Shown here one piece after another: positions 9,891 through 19,652 of a stretch of 64,000 nucleotides of DNA. Each line of letters opens with the position of its first letter. Within the stretch, counting starts at the first letter, position 1. The translations under genes and the position numbers were made by a program. Below the pieces are notes generated by a model. That model searched no databases, had not been told where the DNA came from, and saw only the letters and a list, made by a program, of their open reading frames with translations. The stretch covers positions 1,639,408 to 1,703,407 of the forward strand of contig BFEA01000181.1 of the NCBI GenBank assembly GCA_003427395.1, in the 5' to 3' direction. The stretch comes from Chara braunii. Taxonomy: Eukaryota > Streptophyta > Charophyceae > Charales > Characeae.

Positions 9891-10900
9891 GGCCTCCTTG
9901 AGACGTGAGAAAGCCTCCCGACACTCTGATCTCCAAAGAAAGGAAGTGTCTTTCTTTGTGAGGCCAGTCAGGGGTGTTGCAATAGAGGATAAGTTTTTAA
10001 TGAACTTCCTGCAGTAGGATACAAGGCCTAAAAAAGACTGGACATCACGAATGCTAACAGGCTTCGGCTAGTCCTGAACAGCAACAACTTTCGTTGCCTC
10101 AGGAGCTAACCCCTCTCCACAAATGACATGACCCAAATAGACTACAGAGGGAACTCCAAAAAAGGACTTCTCCCTGTTAATCTTATACCGATTATCATGT
10201 AAAGTTTGGAGGATCAGAGTCAGATGTTGCACATGCTCCTGGACAGAACGATTGAATACCAGGATATCATCCAAGTAGGCAACTACGAACTTGTCCAGGT
10301 AAAGCCCGAGTATGCGATGCATCTCTGTTTGGAAGGTGCCTGGGGCATTGCAAAGACCGAATGGCATGACTAGGTACTCATAAGTACCATACCTGGTCTT
10401 GAAGATTGTCTTGTGGACATTGCCTTCTTGCTAAAAATGGTACAGCCCTGCACCATATCCAACAGATCATCGATACGAGGAAAAGGCTCTGTGGACTTCC
10501 TCGTGATCTTATTAAGACCCCTGTACTCCACACACATTCTGAATTCACCATTCCCCTTCGGAACAAAGAGGACTGATGCCCCAAACTCAGATGTGTTGGG
10601 CCGGGTCCAGCCTTTGCTGGTCAGGGTCTCTAACTGTTTCCTGAGCTCATCAAGTTCAGCAGGGGACATCCTGTAGACTCGGCCCTCGGGAGGGACCGAA
10701 CCAGGCAGGAGCTCAATCTTATGTTTGGTATGCCTGTGGACAAGTCCATTAGGCTCCTCCATAACATCTGAGAATCGGTCAACAACCTGCTGAATCTGAG
10801 AGGGACAGGGAGCAGTCTCCACATCAGTCTGTTTGGCATAGGCCACGAACAGACGGGTGTGGTCAGTCTGGCGAGAAAGTCGCATAAAGTTGCGAGCACA
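9891..10900 (-). pseudogene. Element B reverse transcriptase, motif A deleted
   Basis: The finger region is intact (GSVPPEGRVYRMSPAELDEL, SEFGASVLFVPKGNGEFRMC). The palm motif VAYLDDILVF (about 10263-10280) and MPFGLCNAPGTFQ are intact, in the next frame. Between GCTIFSK and VHKTIFKTRYG the usual stretch LDLxSGYHQI is absent. About 13 residues, including the catalytic Asp of motif A, are deleted and the frame shifts. The thumb follows to 9891. Confidence 0.9.
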
Positions 10901-11290
10901 GATGCAAAAACAGCTACTCGCCGAATGGTACTCGTCAACAAGCAAACAAGGGCGATAGACCCCATGCCAGTCAGGTAGCTCAACCCTAGGGATCCGCCAG
11001 TCGATCCTGGGTTTGGTGGCACTCAACCGCTGCATGGAGAACACGAGGTCAAAGGGAAAATCCGGGAACACATAGAAATTCAGGCGATGCCTGATTTCTC
11101 CCTGCTTGTCAAAGGTCACAGATAGATCCTTGACAACAGTTGTGATCCTAACAGTGGAGGAGTCGCCAATGCAAACCTCAATAGGTTGTCGCAACTTCAC
11201 TAGTCTCTGATCCAGGTGCAACTTGCTGACTGTCTTGGGAGACATGACATTGTGTGTGGCCCCACAGTCCAAAAACCCTTTGAACTTGGC
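10901..11290 (-). pseudogene. Element B aspartic protease
   Basis: The reading MDCGATHNVMSPKTV, then DLVFSMQRLSATKPRIDWR, is a gypsy retropepsin. The catalytic triplet, usually D-S/T-G, is D-C-G here (11261-11269). A C-terminal L/V-M wording near the second conserved region is present. The protease would cut the polyprotein. It joins RT in the same frame. Confidence 0.8.
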
Positions 11291-11343
11291 TCCCAGGATA
11301 GAGGGTCGAAGCAGGATGAGTTCTGACCTATGCTTTTTCCTTT

Positions 11344-11705
11344 CCTACAAAGATAAGAAAAGACCAGCGAGGCACTGAGAATCATCCTCCTCCCACGCAT
11401 CATCCAACTCAGTGTCCTCATAAACAAAGGACTTTGAAGATACGACTCCAAAAACAGAACCAGCGAGAAAATGTGAAGATTCATCTTCATCAGAAGGTGA
11501 ATCAACAGTGGTAGAAGGAGTTGTCCTGCAAAGATAAGAAAAGACCAGCGAGGCACTGAGAATCATCCTCCTCCCACGTCTCATCCAACTCAGTGTCCTC
11601 ATAAACAAAGGACCCTGAAGATACAACTCCAAAAACAGAACCAGCGAGAAAATGTGAAGATTCATCTTTATCAGAAGGTGAATCAGCACTGGTGCAAGGA
11701 GTTGT
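11344..11705. repeat. 181-bp tandem duplication in the gag-protease linker
   Basis: Copies at 11344-11524 and 11525-11705 are nearly identical. On the minus strand each encodes an acidic stretch with HFLAGSVFGVVSS, SFVYEDTELD and EEDDSQCLAGLF. As 181 is not a multiple of three, the copies are in different frames, so the duplication broke the polyprotein. Confidence 0.9.
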
Positions 11706-13210
11706 TGCTTCCACCTCTCTCTGCTCTAGTTTTTGAACTAGACCTACCTGTAGACCTGCGAGGCATACTGGGACAATCCTTTAAGAAATGGTCCCCCTCC
11801 CACGTCAGGCAGACACCCGTCCTTTCTCTTCCTCCAGACCCCCTCATGGATCCTGAGTGCATGCCAGGGGAAGGTGGAAGGATCAAGGGGGTCAGCTGGC
11901 TAGCGGATGTCACGTGATAAAGGCACTCTCTGGGCACCCGGGGAAGAGGCACGTCCCTTACCTTTCCCCTTGCTGCTGGTTGATGCTTTCTGGGTTGGGG
12001 TTTTGCCCTTAGTCAGGCCCATCAAAGCATCAGCCATGGCAAGAACAGCAAGATCTGCAGCAGATGAGGAAGCAGTCCTAGATGAAGGGGTCCCACCCTG
12101 GGATGTTGCATCATCATCAGAACTGGAAGCTGCAGCAGCAAACAGGGCACCCTTCCTCCTCCTTCGCCCCTTTGAGGAGGGTCACATCCTTCCTTCGGAA
12201 GGTGCTTCCTGAACATGGAGTTTGGACTCCAAGTCCAGGACTCCAAGTCCAGGGCTGCTCTGCCAAAGGACCGCCAGTCCTTACGGCCCTGAGAGAACAA
12301 TGCAAGCTGAAATTGGTCAGGCGCTGCCCTGAGGAAATGAATGAGTAAATCTTGCCCACTCATCTCTAACCCTGGAGTCAACGTTGGACTCTCAAAGGTG
12401 GAATACAGTTTGGACAAGGAGTCGTCGAACTTTTTCTGGCCCAGGCGCATAATTTTATCTGCTGCTTTTCTGGCCTGCTCCTTGTCTGCAAACCGGTCCT
12501 GTAGTGCCTGCAGAAATCCAGCCACCCCCAACCTCTGCGCCCAATCCGCCATTTCTATCCCCTGCTTGCTGAGGTGGAGGTGCACCATTTCGGTGCAGTC
12601 TTCTCCAGAAGAGCCAGGATGGCACTCACCTTCATGTCCTCGTCACATTTGAACCCACTCAGGTAGGTTCGCTGTGCAGTAACCCAATCCGCAACATCCA
12701 CCTCAGGATCCTCTCTAGAGAACATAGGTGGAGGTGTCAGCTTGGGCCGTCGAAAATCAAATGGACCTGAGGGCTGTGAAGGTGTTGCTTACTTGGGTAT
12801 AGAGGGAGGAGATGCCGATCTGGATTGTGGGGGTGATGGAGGTTTCACTTGAGAAGGTCTAGGAGATGGAGGGACTGTCTGAGTAGGTGGAATCTGCAAA
12901 TGAACAAAGAGACGATCAAGCTTGGAGGAGATGTCTTTCAACTCTTTTGTATGCTTAGCCATACTTTCCTCCAGGCTGGTGATCCTGGCATCCCAGAGAG
13001 TAAAATAGGACTGGTGAATTTCATCCTACAAGAGGACAAATTCAGCTATGTCCTTATTATACTGGCTGGAATTGCCACTCATTCTGACCTTCTCTACATC
13101 AGTTGTCAGCTCCCGCCTCCTCGTCTCTTTCCTGGCAGTTTCCTCTTTCCTTTTCAGCTCGGCCTTTAGAGCCTCAACTCCCTGTGCCTATTGGCGGAGT
13201 TTCTCCTCCT
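11706..13210 (-). pseudogene. Element B Gag
   Basis: From the start there is a charged coiled-coil-like region (about 13200-12850; VEALKAELKRKEETARKETR), a Pro/Ser-rich linker, the capsid (about 12740-12190; TPPPMFSREDPEVDVADWV, LQALQDRFADKEQARKAADK, LLIHFLRAAPDQFQLALFSQ) and a zinc-knuckle relic at 11773-11811. The knuckle reads CLTWEGDHFLKDC: the second Cys of C-C-H-C is replaced by Trp. Several stops and frame changes lie inside. A 14-bp tandem duplication (GACTCCAAGTCCAG) is at about 12225. Confidence 0.75.
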
Positions 13211-14760
13211 AGGCATGCAGTTCAGCCTCTAAAGGGTCAAGAGGGATCTGAGGCTTTACTTCAGAAGCCTCTCCCTTTTTAGAACCTGGTATTTTTAATT
13301 CTCCCACAATTAAGATAAACAAAATAAAACAAACAATTAGAAAACAAAATTGGAAGTAACGGTAATTGAGTTTTCTCTTCAGTACGCACTCAATTGCTGC
13401 CACCTGACTGGAGAGAGAAAGTGGGTCAACCTGAGCAAGTGAGTGCTCCGTCTTTGCAGACCGCTTGAGGGTCAGGGTCAGTTAAGAGTAAACTCGACAA
13501 AAAATCATTTCACGATTTTCCAATCCCTGCCCTGACACAACAATTGCAGGCAATTACTACAAATCCTCTTTGTCCAACTTCTAATCACTACTAATCAGTC
13601 CAAGACTAGAAGTTAGACAAAGAGACTAATTCCTGACAAACAGGTTTCCACTGATGACCAAGGTGTAGTGATTTACAGGGTATCCTATTTTTAGATCTAC
13701 CCTAAAAACTTCACCACTGTATGACCCTGTATGCCATACCCTGGGTATGGCGAACTATAGTAAACATTGTAACTGACTCAAAACATCAAATCTGACTGTA
13801 CGATTTCAAACATGAGCAGTATACTGAATTGCGATTTACCAGGGTCTGACATAATTGAATTCTGTCGGACAAAAACAAAGTTATGACTGACCCTAGTCTA
13901 GCCAAGCTTCAGCTATGGCAGCGCAAAATTCAAATTATCAAAATTACTGATAACAGGACCCTGAACAACTCAATTCTTAGTACAGAATGAATCGCAATAC
14001 TAGAGAGGAGGTCAAAAAGGGTTAGTAGAAGTCAAAGATAATAGGTAGGAGAAACTGGATATGGCTGTCTCACAGTCTGAGTTTTGATTTTCAACTGTCT
14101 ACTGACTGACAGACCATATTTTGCTATTCTAAAAATAGCCCCAGAATCGCCACACAGAGTAGAGCAAGGAACACACTTACTTTCGGGATATCTCTGAAGA
14201 CGATGAGTGTAACCCTGGCTATGGTTGTCGGGTCAACCCTATCTCGCCAATATCATCTCCTGATGATTCCCAGTGTTCCCACGTATCAAACCTCCTGAAA
14301 TTGGGTGATCCAGTAGATTATCCTGAGGCGCTTCACCCTCAACTGACAGAATCACTGAATTCCGACTCCCAGATGCTGATAACTGATCAACTCAGTGCAG
14401 CGTCACTTTACCTTATACTGCGCTGCTTGGAAATTGGGGATCCTGACCCAATTCCAAAATCGCAACACCCTGGGATCACTTTCTTGCTAATCGCCAGTAT
14501 CCAGATGAATCGCCAAGCTAAAAATAGCCTCCTCGAAACCTCCCAGGCCTCTAAGCAACAATCGCCACTCACTCCTGCATAACCCTGAGCAAGAATTGGT
14601 CACCCTCTGACCAATTCTTATCACACACACACACACCACCACCACCCTCACTGTCGCCAACCCTGAAGATGACAAATCGCCATGAAACTCAACTCCAGTG
14701 TCTCGCCAGATAGTGGTAGTTGCTCCAACTCATCAATCGCTTCACTGTCTGGATCCAATC
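13211..14760 (-). other. Element B leader, no gene seen
   Basis: About 1.5 kb between gag and the primer site. I see no convincing ORF. A short (CA)n run lies at 14623-14635. It is probably the untranslated 5' leader. Confidence 0.55.
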
Positions 14761-14772
14761 GCTCCGATACCA
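14761..14772 (-). other. Primer-binding site of element B (tRNA-Met)
   Basis: On the minus strand this reads TGGTATCGGAGC, one base off the usual TGGTATCAGAGC. It lies two bases from the right LTR. Confidence 0.85.
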
Positions 14773-14774
14773 AC

Positions 14775-16033
14775 TGTTATGAACCTGGCTGCTTGTTGTC
14801 AAAAGACCAACACTCACACACATAGACTTCCAGGTATGCCCATACATACACAGAAAGGAAGGGGAGAGGCTGGGAGCATCACACCGCACAGCGAGAGAGA
14901 AACACAGCGGAACACTTGACCATGTGATATGACAGAGAACACTGAAAGTGCACTTCACTCCACAAAATCCTCACAACCAGTCACAAAGGAAAGTCGAGTA
15001 GATCACATCCAGGAAACAATGAAACAAAGATAGTTCAAACCCAGTATCAACACTGTTTATTAAACTCGGAGTCTCGAATTGTCAGAATAACCCCAAAACT
15101 ATGGTGCGCTGCTCAGAAATGAGCATCGCTTCACTCCCCCCTGAACAACCGCTCATAACACCCCTGAGTCCCTGAAACATCAAGCGTAACCCAAATACTG
15201 CCTCCAGAGGGAAGTGCCACCCTGAAACAGGCCTCTGAGGCCAAGCGCCACTCAAAGGATGAAGAAGAAGACCAGCGCCACAGTGTCTGATGATGATGAA
15301 GTGCCAGATGACTTCCCGGGTGGAAGTCTACAACAGCGCCACCTCTCCTGACAAGATGATCTCTGAGGAAGAAGCTGCAGCTATGGCTGCAGTGCCACAC
15401 ACCCTGTAACCCTATACTTCGGAGGAGGGTCCAGCAGGGCACCACTTCTCTCGTCTCCAGTAGACTTCAAATAGCCCGAACCTCTGTATAGCCCCGCGTG
15501 CTGTCAGAGTACAGCGCAGGTCCCAGCTATGGCCGGCGCTTCACAGGTCTGGCGATGTCCGTCTCCTCCAACGCAGAAGTTGTCACCACTCTAGTTCATG
15601 CGTTGCACAGCAGCGATCTACACAGTACCAACTGCCAAAAGCCCTGAACCGATGTGCCCATCCTATCTATAACCTACACTAGCCTAGACACGACCTACAC
15701 CGGACTGACTCGACCAACCGGTACCGTATCAGTTTCGGCCTCTCGGCCTCTACCTACCCGGCTATAGGCTATAGGACCGTCTCTCAGCATAGGCCCTTAG
15801 GGCCTGTCTGTCCCAGGGGTAGTCCGGGCCTGCTCTTCGCAGTTAAGGTAGCTGTAGGTACTGTTAGTGAGTACGGGCCTATATTTTGCCGAATTTGCAG
15901 ATATGTCCCTCAAGAATTTCCCCTACAGGTAGGTCTCTCGGTTAGCCCTCAGCCAAACAAAATTACGAATCTATACTACCTATGATACAGCCTCGACACA
16001 AGAGGCTACAGGCACCCAGAAATCAGCAAGTCA
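14775..16033 (-). repeat. 5' LTR of element B
   Basis: It pairs with 7127-7992. CCATAGC (minus strand) is at 15526-15532. The block 15634-16019 has no counterpart in the left LTR. Confidence 0.85.
15634..16019. other. Extra 386-bp block in the right LTR of element B
   Basis: The LTRs align up to CACAGTACCAACT and again from AAATCAGCAAGTCA. The left copy has only a few bases between these points. The block is non-coding and includes CCGGCTATAGGCTATAGG. It is either an insertion here or a deletion from the left LTR. Confidence 0.7.
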
Positions 16034-17385
16034 TTGCAAGTGGGTTACATTCGTCCTGCTCGTGAGAATCAGAAGTATTTGTGAGCCTTCTAGGTTCTTC
16101 CAGCCACGCAGGGGAAGCAGGGAACTCCTGGGTGGTTGGGCACGCCTAACCAATTCCGTCCCAGGCCACTGTCTGAATAGGCCTGGGTGCAGACACTTTG
16201 GTCCGACATGAAGCTACTGGGTGCACGGTCGCCAGGCCCAGGCAGCTAGGACAGGCAATCACTTTCCATATAGGGCAGTGGCCACCTGCTGTTCGTTCAT
16301 TCAGGCACTTGCGAGTGCATGCGGCAGCGCTGCTGGAGCGACTTCTGGCGCGCTGCTGCCTAGCGTTAGTGCCTCGGCGCACGCGGGCATCGGTGGAAGA
16401 AGGGCGCTGCAAGAAGGCAGCACCATCGCCCGGCCCGGAGAAGGTCAGCGGGGTGTGGTGGTCTTCAGTTAGTGAGGAGACGTGGGAGAAGAAGACAAGG
16501 GTGAGAGGGCGAGTGAGGAGGTGAAGTGAGGGCACGGCCGAAGTCTTGGCGGATGTCTGCATGGTAGACATCTGCATGTACTTCGGTCGCTGCGGCTGAT
16601 GTCAACTGGTTGCTTCGTCATTTTGTAGGCTGTTAGAGTAGCTATAGGGCGCTGAGCACCAATGGGAGAAAGAGCTTCAATAGAATTGTCGGTGGTGGCA
16701 AGAGTAGGCTTTCATTGACAATTGGGTTCTTTATAATGGCTCCAGTCATTACATTTACGTTAAGTTCAGTTGCTTGGGCAATGATACCTTTTGATTATGG
16801 TATGGTACTGTGTTTGATGGAGTGGAAAGAAAGGTACAAGGGGCGTCTTTGCTTTGGATGGATGTCTGAGTGGTTGAAGGTATCAGTCTAACAAGAGTAG
16901 ATATCCCATGAACAAAGTCATAGCTTCGTCCTCAGTTTGATATGAAGTACAAAAAAGAATTAAAGGTAATAAAGTATGGTATGCGGTAAAAAAGAATGAG
17001 ATTGATTCCGGACAATTAAGAGTCGGAAGACGCGAAGCAAAGCGAAGCTGTTTTGTTCCTCCTTCGGTGTAACATCAGTGCATTTCTGCTTTCTGGACAG
17101 CATACGACTATCTGGCTTTCAGTGTGATTTTGCAATCTGGAATTCTGTCATTTAGCTATTGCTCACATTCCTTGCAATACATTCCTGCATACATTGAGAG
17201 CACTACCTGTGGGTCCTTGGTGCATGTTCATCCTGCTTACCTACCTTGCACATACAAGACATCTTTTTCCCTGTTTATGCACTCTCATCATTCCTTTAGA
17301 GCACCTTTAGAAGGAAGCCTGGGTCCATATACAACCACCAAGAATAAGAAATTATGAACACGGTTGACAAGAATAAAGGAATAAA
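16034..17385 (+). repeat. LTR family C, tandem copy 1, with mitochondrial insert
   Basis: Wording such as GCGGCAGCGCTGCTGGAGC and GTTGGTGGTGGC-like blocks matches 52500-53060 and, inverted, 53925-54483. Relative to those copies this LTR has about 340 extra bases (about 16720-17060) of mitochondrial type. The segment from 16621 is repeated from 17386 at an offset of 765 bp. Confidence 0.7.
16727..16889 (+). pseudogene. nad1: nad1 fragment plus tRNA-Ser 5' half, copy 1
   Basis: 16736-16810 reads [20 protein letters not shown] and then YGMVL, a highly conserved stretch of mitochondrial NADH dehydrogenase subunit 1. It stops matching right after GMVL. Forty-five bases later, 16856-16889 (GGATGGATGTCTGAGTGG...) resembles the 5' half of a plant mitochondrial tRNA-Ser up to the anticodon stem, with no 3' half. 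The two are normally separate, so this is a chimera of mitochondrial pieces. nad1 confidence is high; tRNA identity is moderate. Confidence 0.85.
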
Positions 17386-17500
17386 TTTTGTAGGCTGTTA
17401 GAGTAGCTGTAGGGCGCTGAGCACCGATGGGAGACAGAGCTTCGATAGCATTGTCGGTGGTGGCAAGAGTAGGCTTTCATTGACAACTGGGTTCTTTATA

Positions 17501-17654
17501 ATGGCTCCAGCCATTACATTTATGTTAAGTTTAGTTGCTTGGGCAGTAATACCTTTTGATTATGGTATGGTACTGTGTTTGATGGCGTGGAAAGAAAGGT
17601 ACAAGGGGCGTCTTTGTTTTGGATGGATGTCTGAGTGGTTGACGGTATCAGTCT
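17501..17654 (+). pseudogene. nad1: nad1 fragment plus tRNA-Ser 5' half, copy 2
   Basis: 17501-17575 reads [20 protein letters not shown] and then YGMVL. This copy is closer to the usual plant nad1 wording ([19 protein letters not shown]) than copy 1, so copy 1 has changed more. 17621-17654 is the tRNA-Ser-like half again. Confidence 0.85.
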
Positions 17655-18058
17655 AACAAGAGTAGATATCCCATGAACAAAGTCATAGCTTCGTCCTCAG
17701 TTTCATATGAAGTACAAAAAAGAATTAAAGGTAATAAAGTAGGCAATGTGGTAAAAAAGAATGAGATTGATTCCAGACAATTAAGAGTCGGAAGGCGCGA
17801 AGCGAAGCTGTTTTGTTCCTCCTTTGGTGTAACATGAGTGCATTTCTGCTTTCTGGACATGCTGCGCCTGCACACGAGGGCCATTTTTCAGGTCCAGCGT
17901 CATTCAGGCTGAAAGCCTGAAAATAAGGGCCTACAGGCCCCGTGACGGGTCCGCCCGAAAGCCTGAAATCCAGGGCCCACAGGCCCTGTGTCGTTTCAGC
18001 CTAAAAAAGGCCTGAGCCTTTTCAGCCTGAAACTGAGTGCTATTTCCGGGCCTACAGG

Positions 18059-18338
18059 NNNNNNNNNNNNNNNNNNNNNNNNNNNNNNNNNNNNNNNNNN
18101 NNNNNNNNNNNNNNNNNNNNNNNNNNNNNNNNNNNNNNNNNNNNNNNNNNNNNNNNNNNNNNNNNNNNNNNNNNNNNNNNNNNNNNNNNNNNNNNNNNNN
18201 NNNNNNNNNNNNNNNNNNNNNNNNNNNNNNNNNNNNNNNNNNNNNNNNNNNNNNNNNNNNNNNNNNNNNNNNNNNNNNNNNNNNNNNNNNNNNNNNNNNN
18301 NNNNNNNNNNNNNNNNNNNNNNNNNNNNNNNNNNNNNN
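18059..18338. other. Assembly gap (280 N)
   Basis: All N. It lies in the GCCTGAAA repeat block of the LTR, so a collapsed tandem repeat is the likely cause. ORFs drawn across it are artefacts. Confidence 0.95.
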
Positions 18339-18418
18339 GGGCATTGGCAGGAGCGACCTGCCCTGAAGCTTCCCCAGGGGCTAGCACGTTCAGGCATTGG
18401 CAAGAGCAGCCTCCTGGA

Positions 18419-18446
18419 CGGGCCAGCACTATATAAGACTGGCCCG
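18419..18446 (+). promoter_or_regulatory. TATA box inside a perfect inverted repeat (LTR D1)
   Basis: CGGGCCAG (18419-18426) and CTGGCCCG (18439-18446) flank CACTATATAAGA. D3 has the same at 50857-50884. D4 has it at 52092-52119 with one changed base. Confidence 0.75.
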
Positions 18447-18647
18447 CCCTACAGGTAGGGATGGAGAGACTGCCCAGGCACTCGACGTGCACTTCTACAG
18501 GCAGGGAGTAGTCTTCAGCATTCGGCAGCAGCACTCTATAGGAGCGCTGCAGTAGCAGTAGTAGCGTTAGCTATAGTCTTCAGCAGTGGGCGCTAGTAGG
18601 AGGTAGAGTAGCGTTGAAGGGAGACAGAGATTGGGCGGAGGCCAGGG

Positions 18648-18670
18648 ATACTTACCTGCAGCGCCATAGC
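18648..18670 (+). promoter_or_regulatory. U1-like word next to CCATAGC (LTR D1)
   Basis: ATACTTACCTG (18648-18658) equals the first 11 bases of U1 snRNA, and so is the complement of an ideal 5' splice site. CCATAGC follows at 18664-18670. D3 has GACTTACCTG and CCATAGC at the same spacing (51096-51117). The function is unknown. Confidence 0.5.
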
Positions 18671-19652
18671 TCCAGCTCGCCATCGAGGTACCTGCAGCAC
18701 AGCGCCATCATCACAGGTTAGTACCTGGCACTTGGAAAAGAGAGAGAGAGAGAGAGAGAGAAACTTCTTCTTCTTCCTCTTCTCAGTCCACCATCTCTCT
18801 CTTACCCTCTCGCTACCTGACTTCACTGCACCTGCAGACTACGAGAGTGAGAGTGGTTACTTACAGAGGATACAGGCAGAGGTTGCAACGGGCATGTGGC
18901 CCAGGATCTGATTCGACATTTTTTGAGGCAGGCATTGTTTGGACGTCCGCAAGGGACTATTTTGGACTTCACTATTGCAATCTTGGTCTTCTCCCTCGCC
19001 TCCATCTTCGTCCTTCCTCCCCCTCCATCTCTCATCCGTGGTATCTCCCCATGTGTGTGTAAAGGGAGGGACCTTCTTCTGTGTATGTGGCCCCTCCTCG
19101 TCTTCTCACATGTGTGATGTATGATGGGATGTCGTGACAGTCCAGGTCAGGTCCGGACTTATCTCAAAGTCTTCCGCTGTACTATCAAATGCCATTTTTC
19201 ATGTATCAGGATGCACTTTGTCTGTTGATGTTTCACTAACAGTACATTGTCCATTCAGTCCTTTTCATCACATTGCGGATTCTAGGCTGAACACATAGCC
19301 CAACTGGCCATGTAACAATACGACTATCTGGCTTTCAGTGTGATTTTGCAATCTGGAATTCTGTCATTTCGCTATTGCTCACATTCCTTGCAATGCGTTC
19401 CTGCATACATTGAGAGCACTTAGACACCTGTGGGTCCTTGGTGCATGTTCATCCTGCTTACCTACCTTGCACATACAAGACATCTTTTTCCCTGTAACCA
19501 TGTTTATGCACTCTCATCATTTAAGTCGAATTAACCCTTTCCTTTCAATTCGCAATTTTCTACTTACACTAATAACTGAACAATCTGTATTTTGGGTGGA
19601 ACAACAACATTGATGCCTCAGACAGATGGCCTGTCACATGGTAATTGTTACA

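Larger units (their letters stand above)
7127..16033 (-). mobile_element. Ty3/gypsy chromovirus, element B (two LTRs, inactive)
   Basis: This is the most complete element. LTRs at 7127-7992 and 14775-16033 face the same way, and a Met-tRNA primer site (14761-14772) adjoins the right LTR on the minus strand. Reading leftward the order is leader, gag, protease, RT, RNase H, integrase, chromodomain. By eye the LTRs differ at roughly a dozen of the first 230 aligned bases, so the insertion is not recent. I see no clear target-site duplication. Stops, frameshifts and a deletion in RT make it defective. Confidence 0.9.
17860..19317 (+). mobile_element. Solo LTR, family D (D1)
   Basis: It starts TGCTGCGCC and ends TGTAACA inside family C sequence; no internal element remains. 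It matches 50454-51590 (D3) closely from the TATA region on, and also 19653-20872 (D2). The first part is a run of GCCTGAAA/TTTCAGGC units interrupted by the N gap. A (GA)n run is at 18735-18761. The target-site duplication is unclear. Confidence 0.85.
17386..19652 (+). repeat. LTR family C, tandem copy 2, split by a solo LTR
   Basis: It repeats 16621-17385 from TTTTGTAGGCTG onward. The family D LTR 17860-19317 interrupts it. On either side the text continues as in copy 1 (TTTCTGGACA, then ATACGACTATCTGG), so copy 1 serves as the empty site. The remainder 19318-19652 continues the copy 1 wording to CATCTTTTTCCCTG and then diverges. Confidence 0.85.

Noticed and set aside
16856-16889. Functional tRNA gene
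   Set aside because: Only the 5' half is present; the anticodon loop, T arm and acceptor 3' strand are missing in both copies.
17931-18534. Long ORFs spanning 18059-18338 on both strands
   Set aside because: They are made of the N run and carry no real sequence information.
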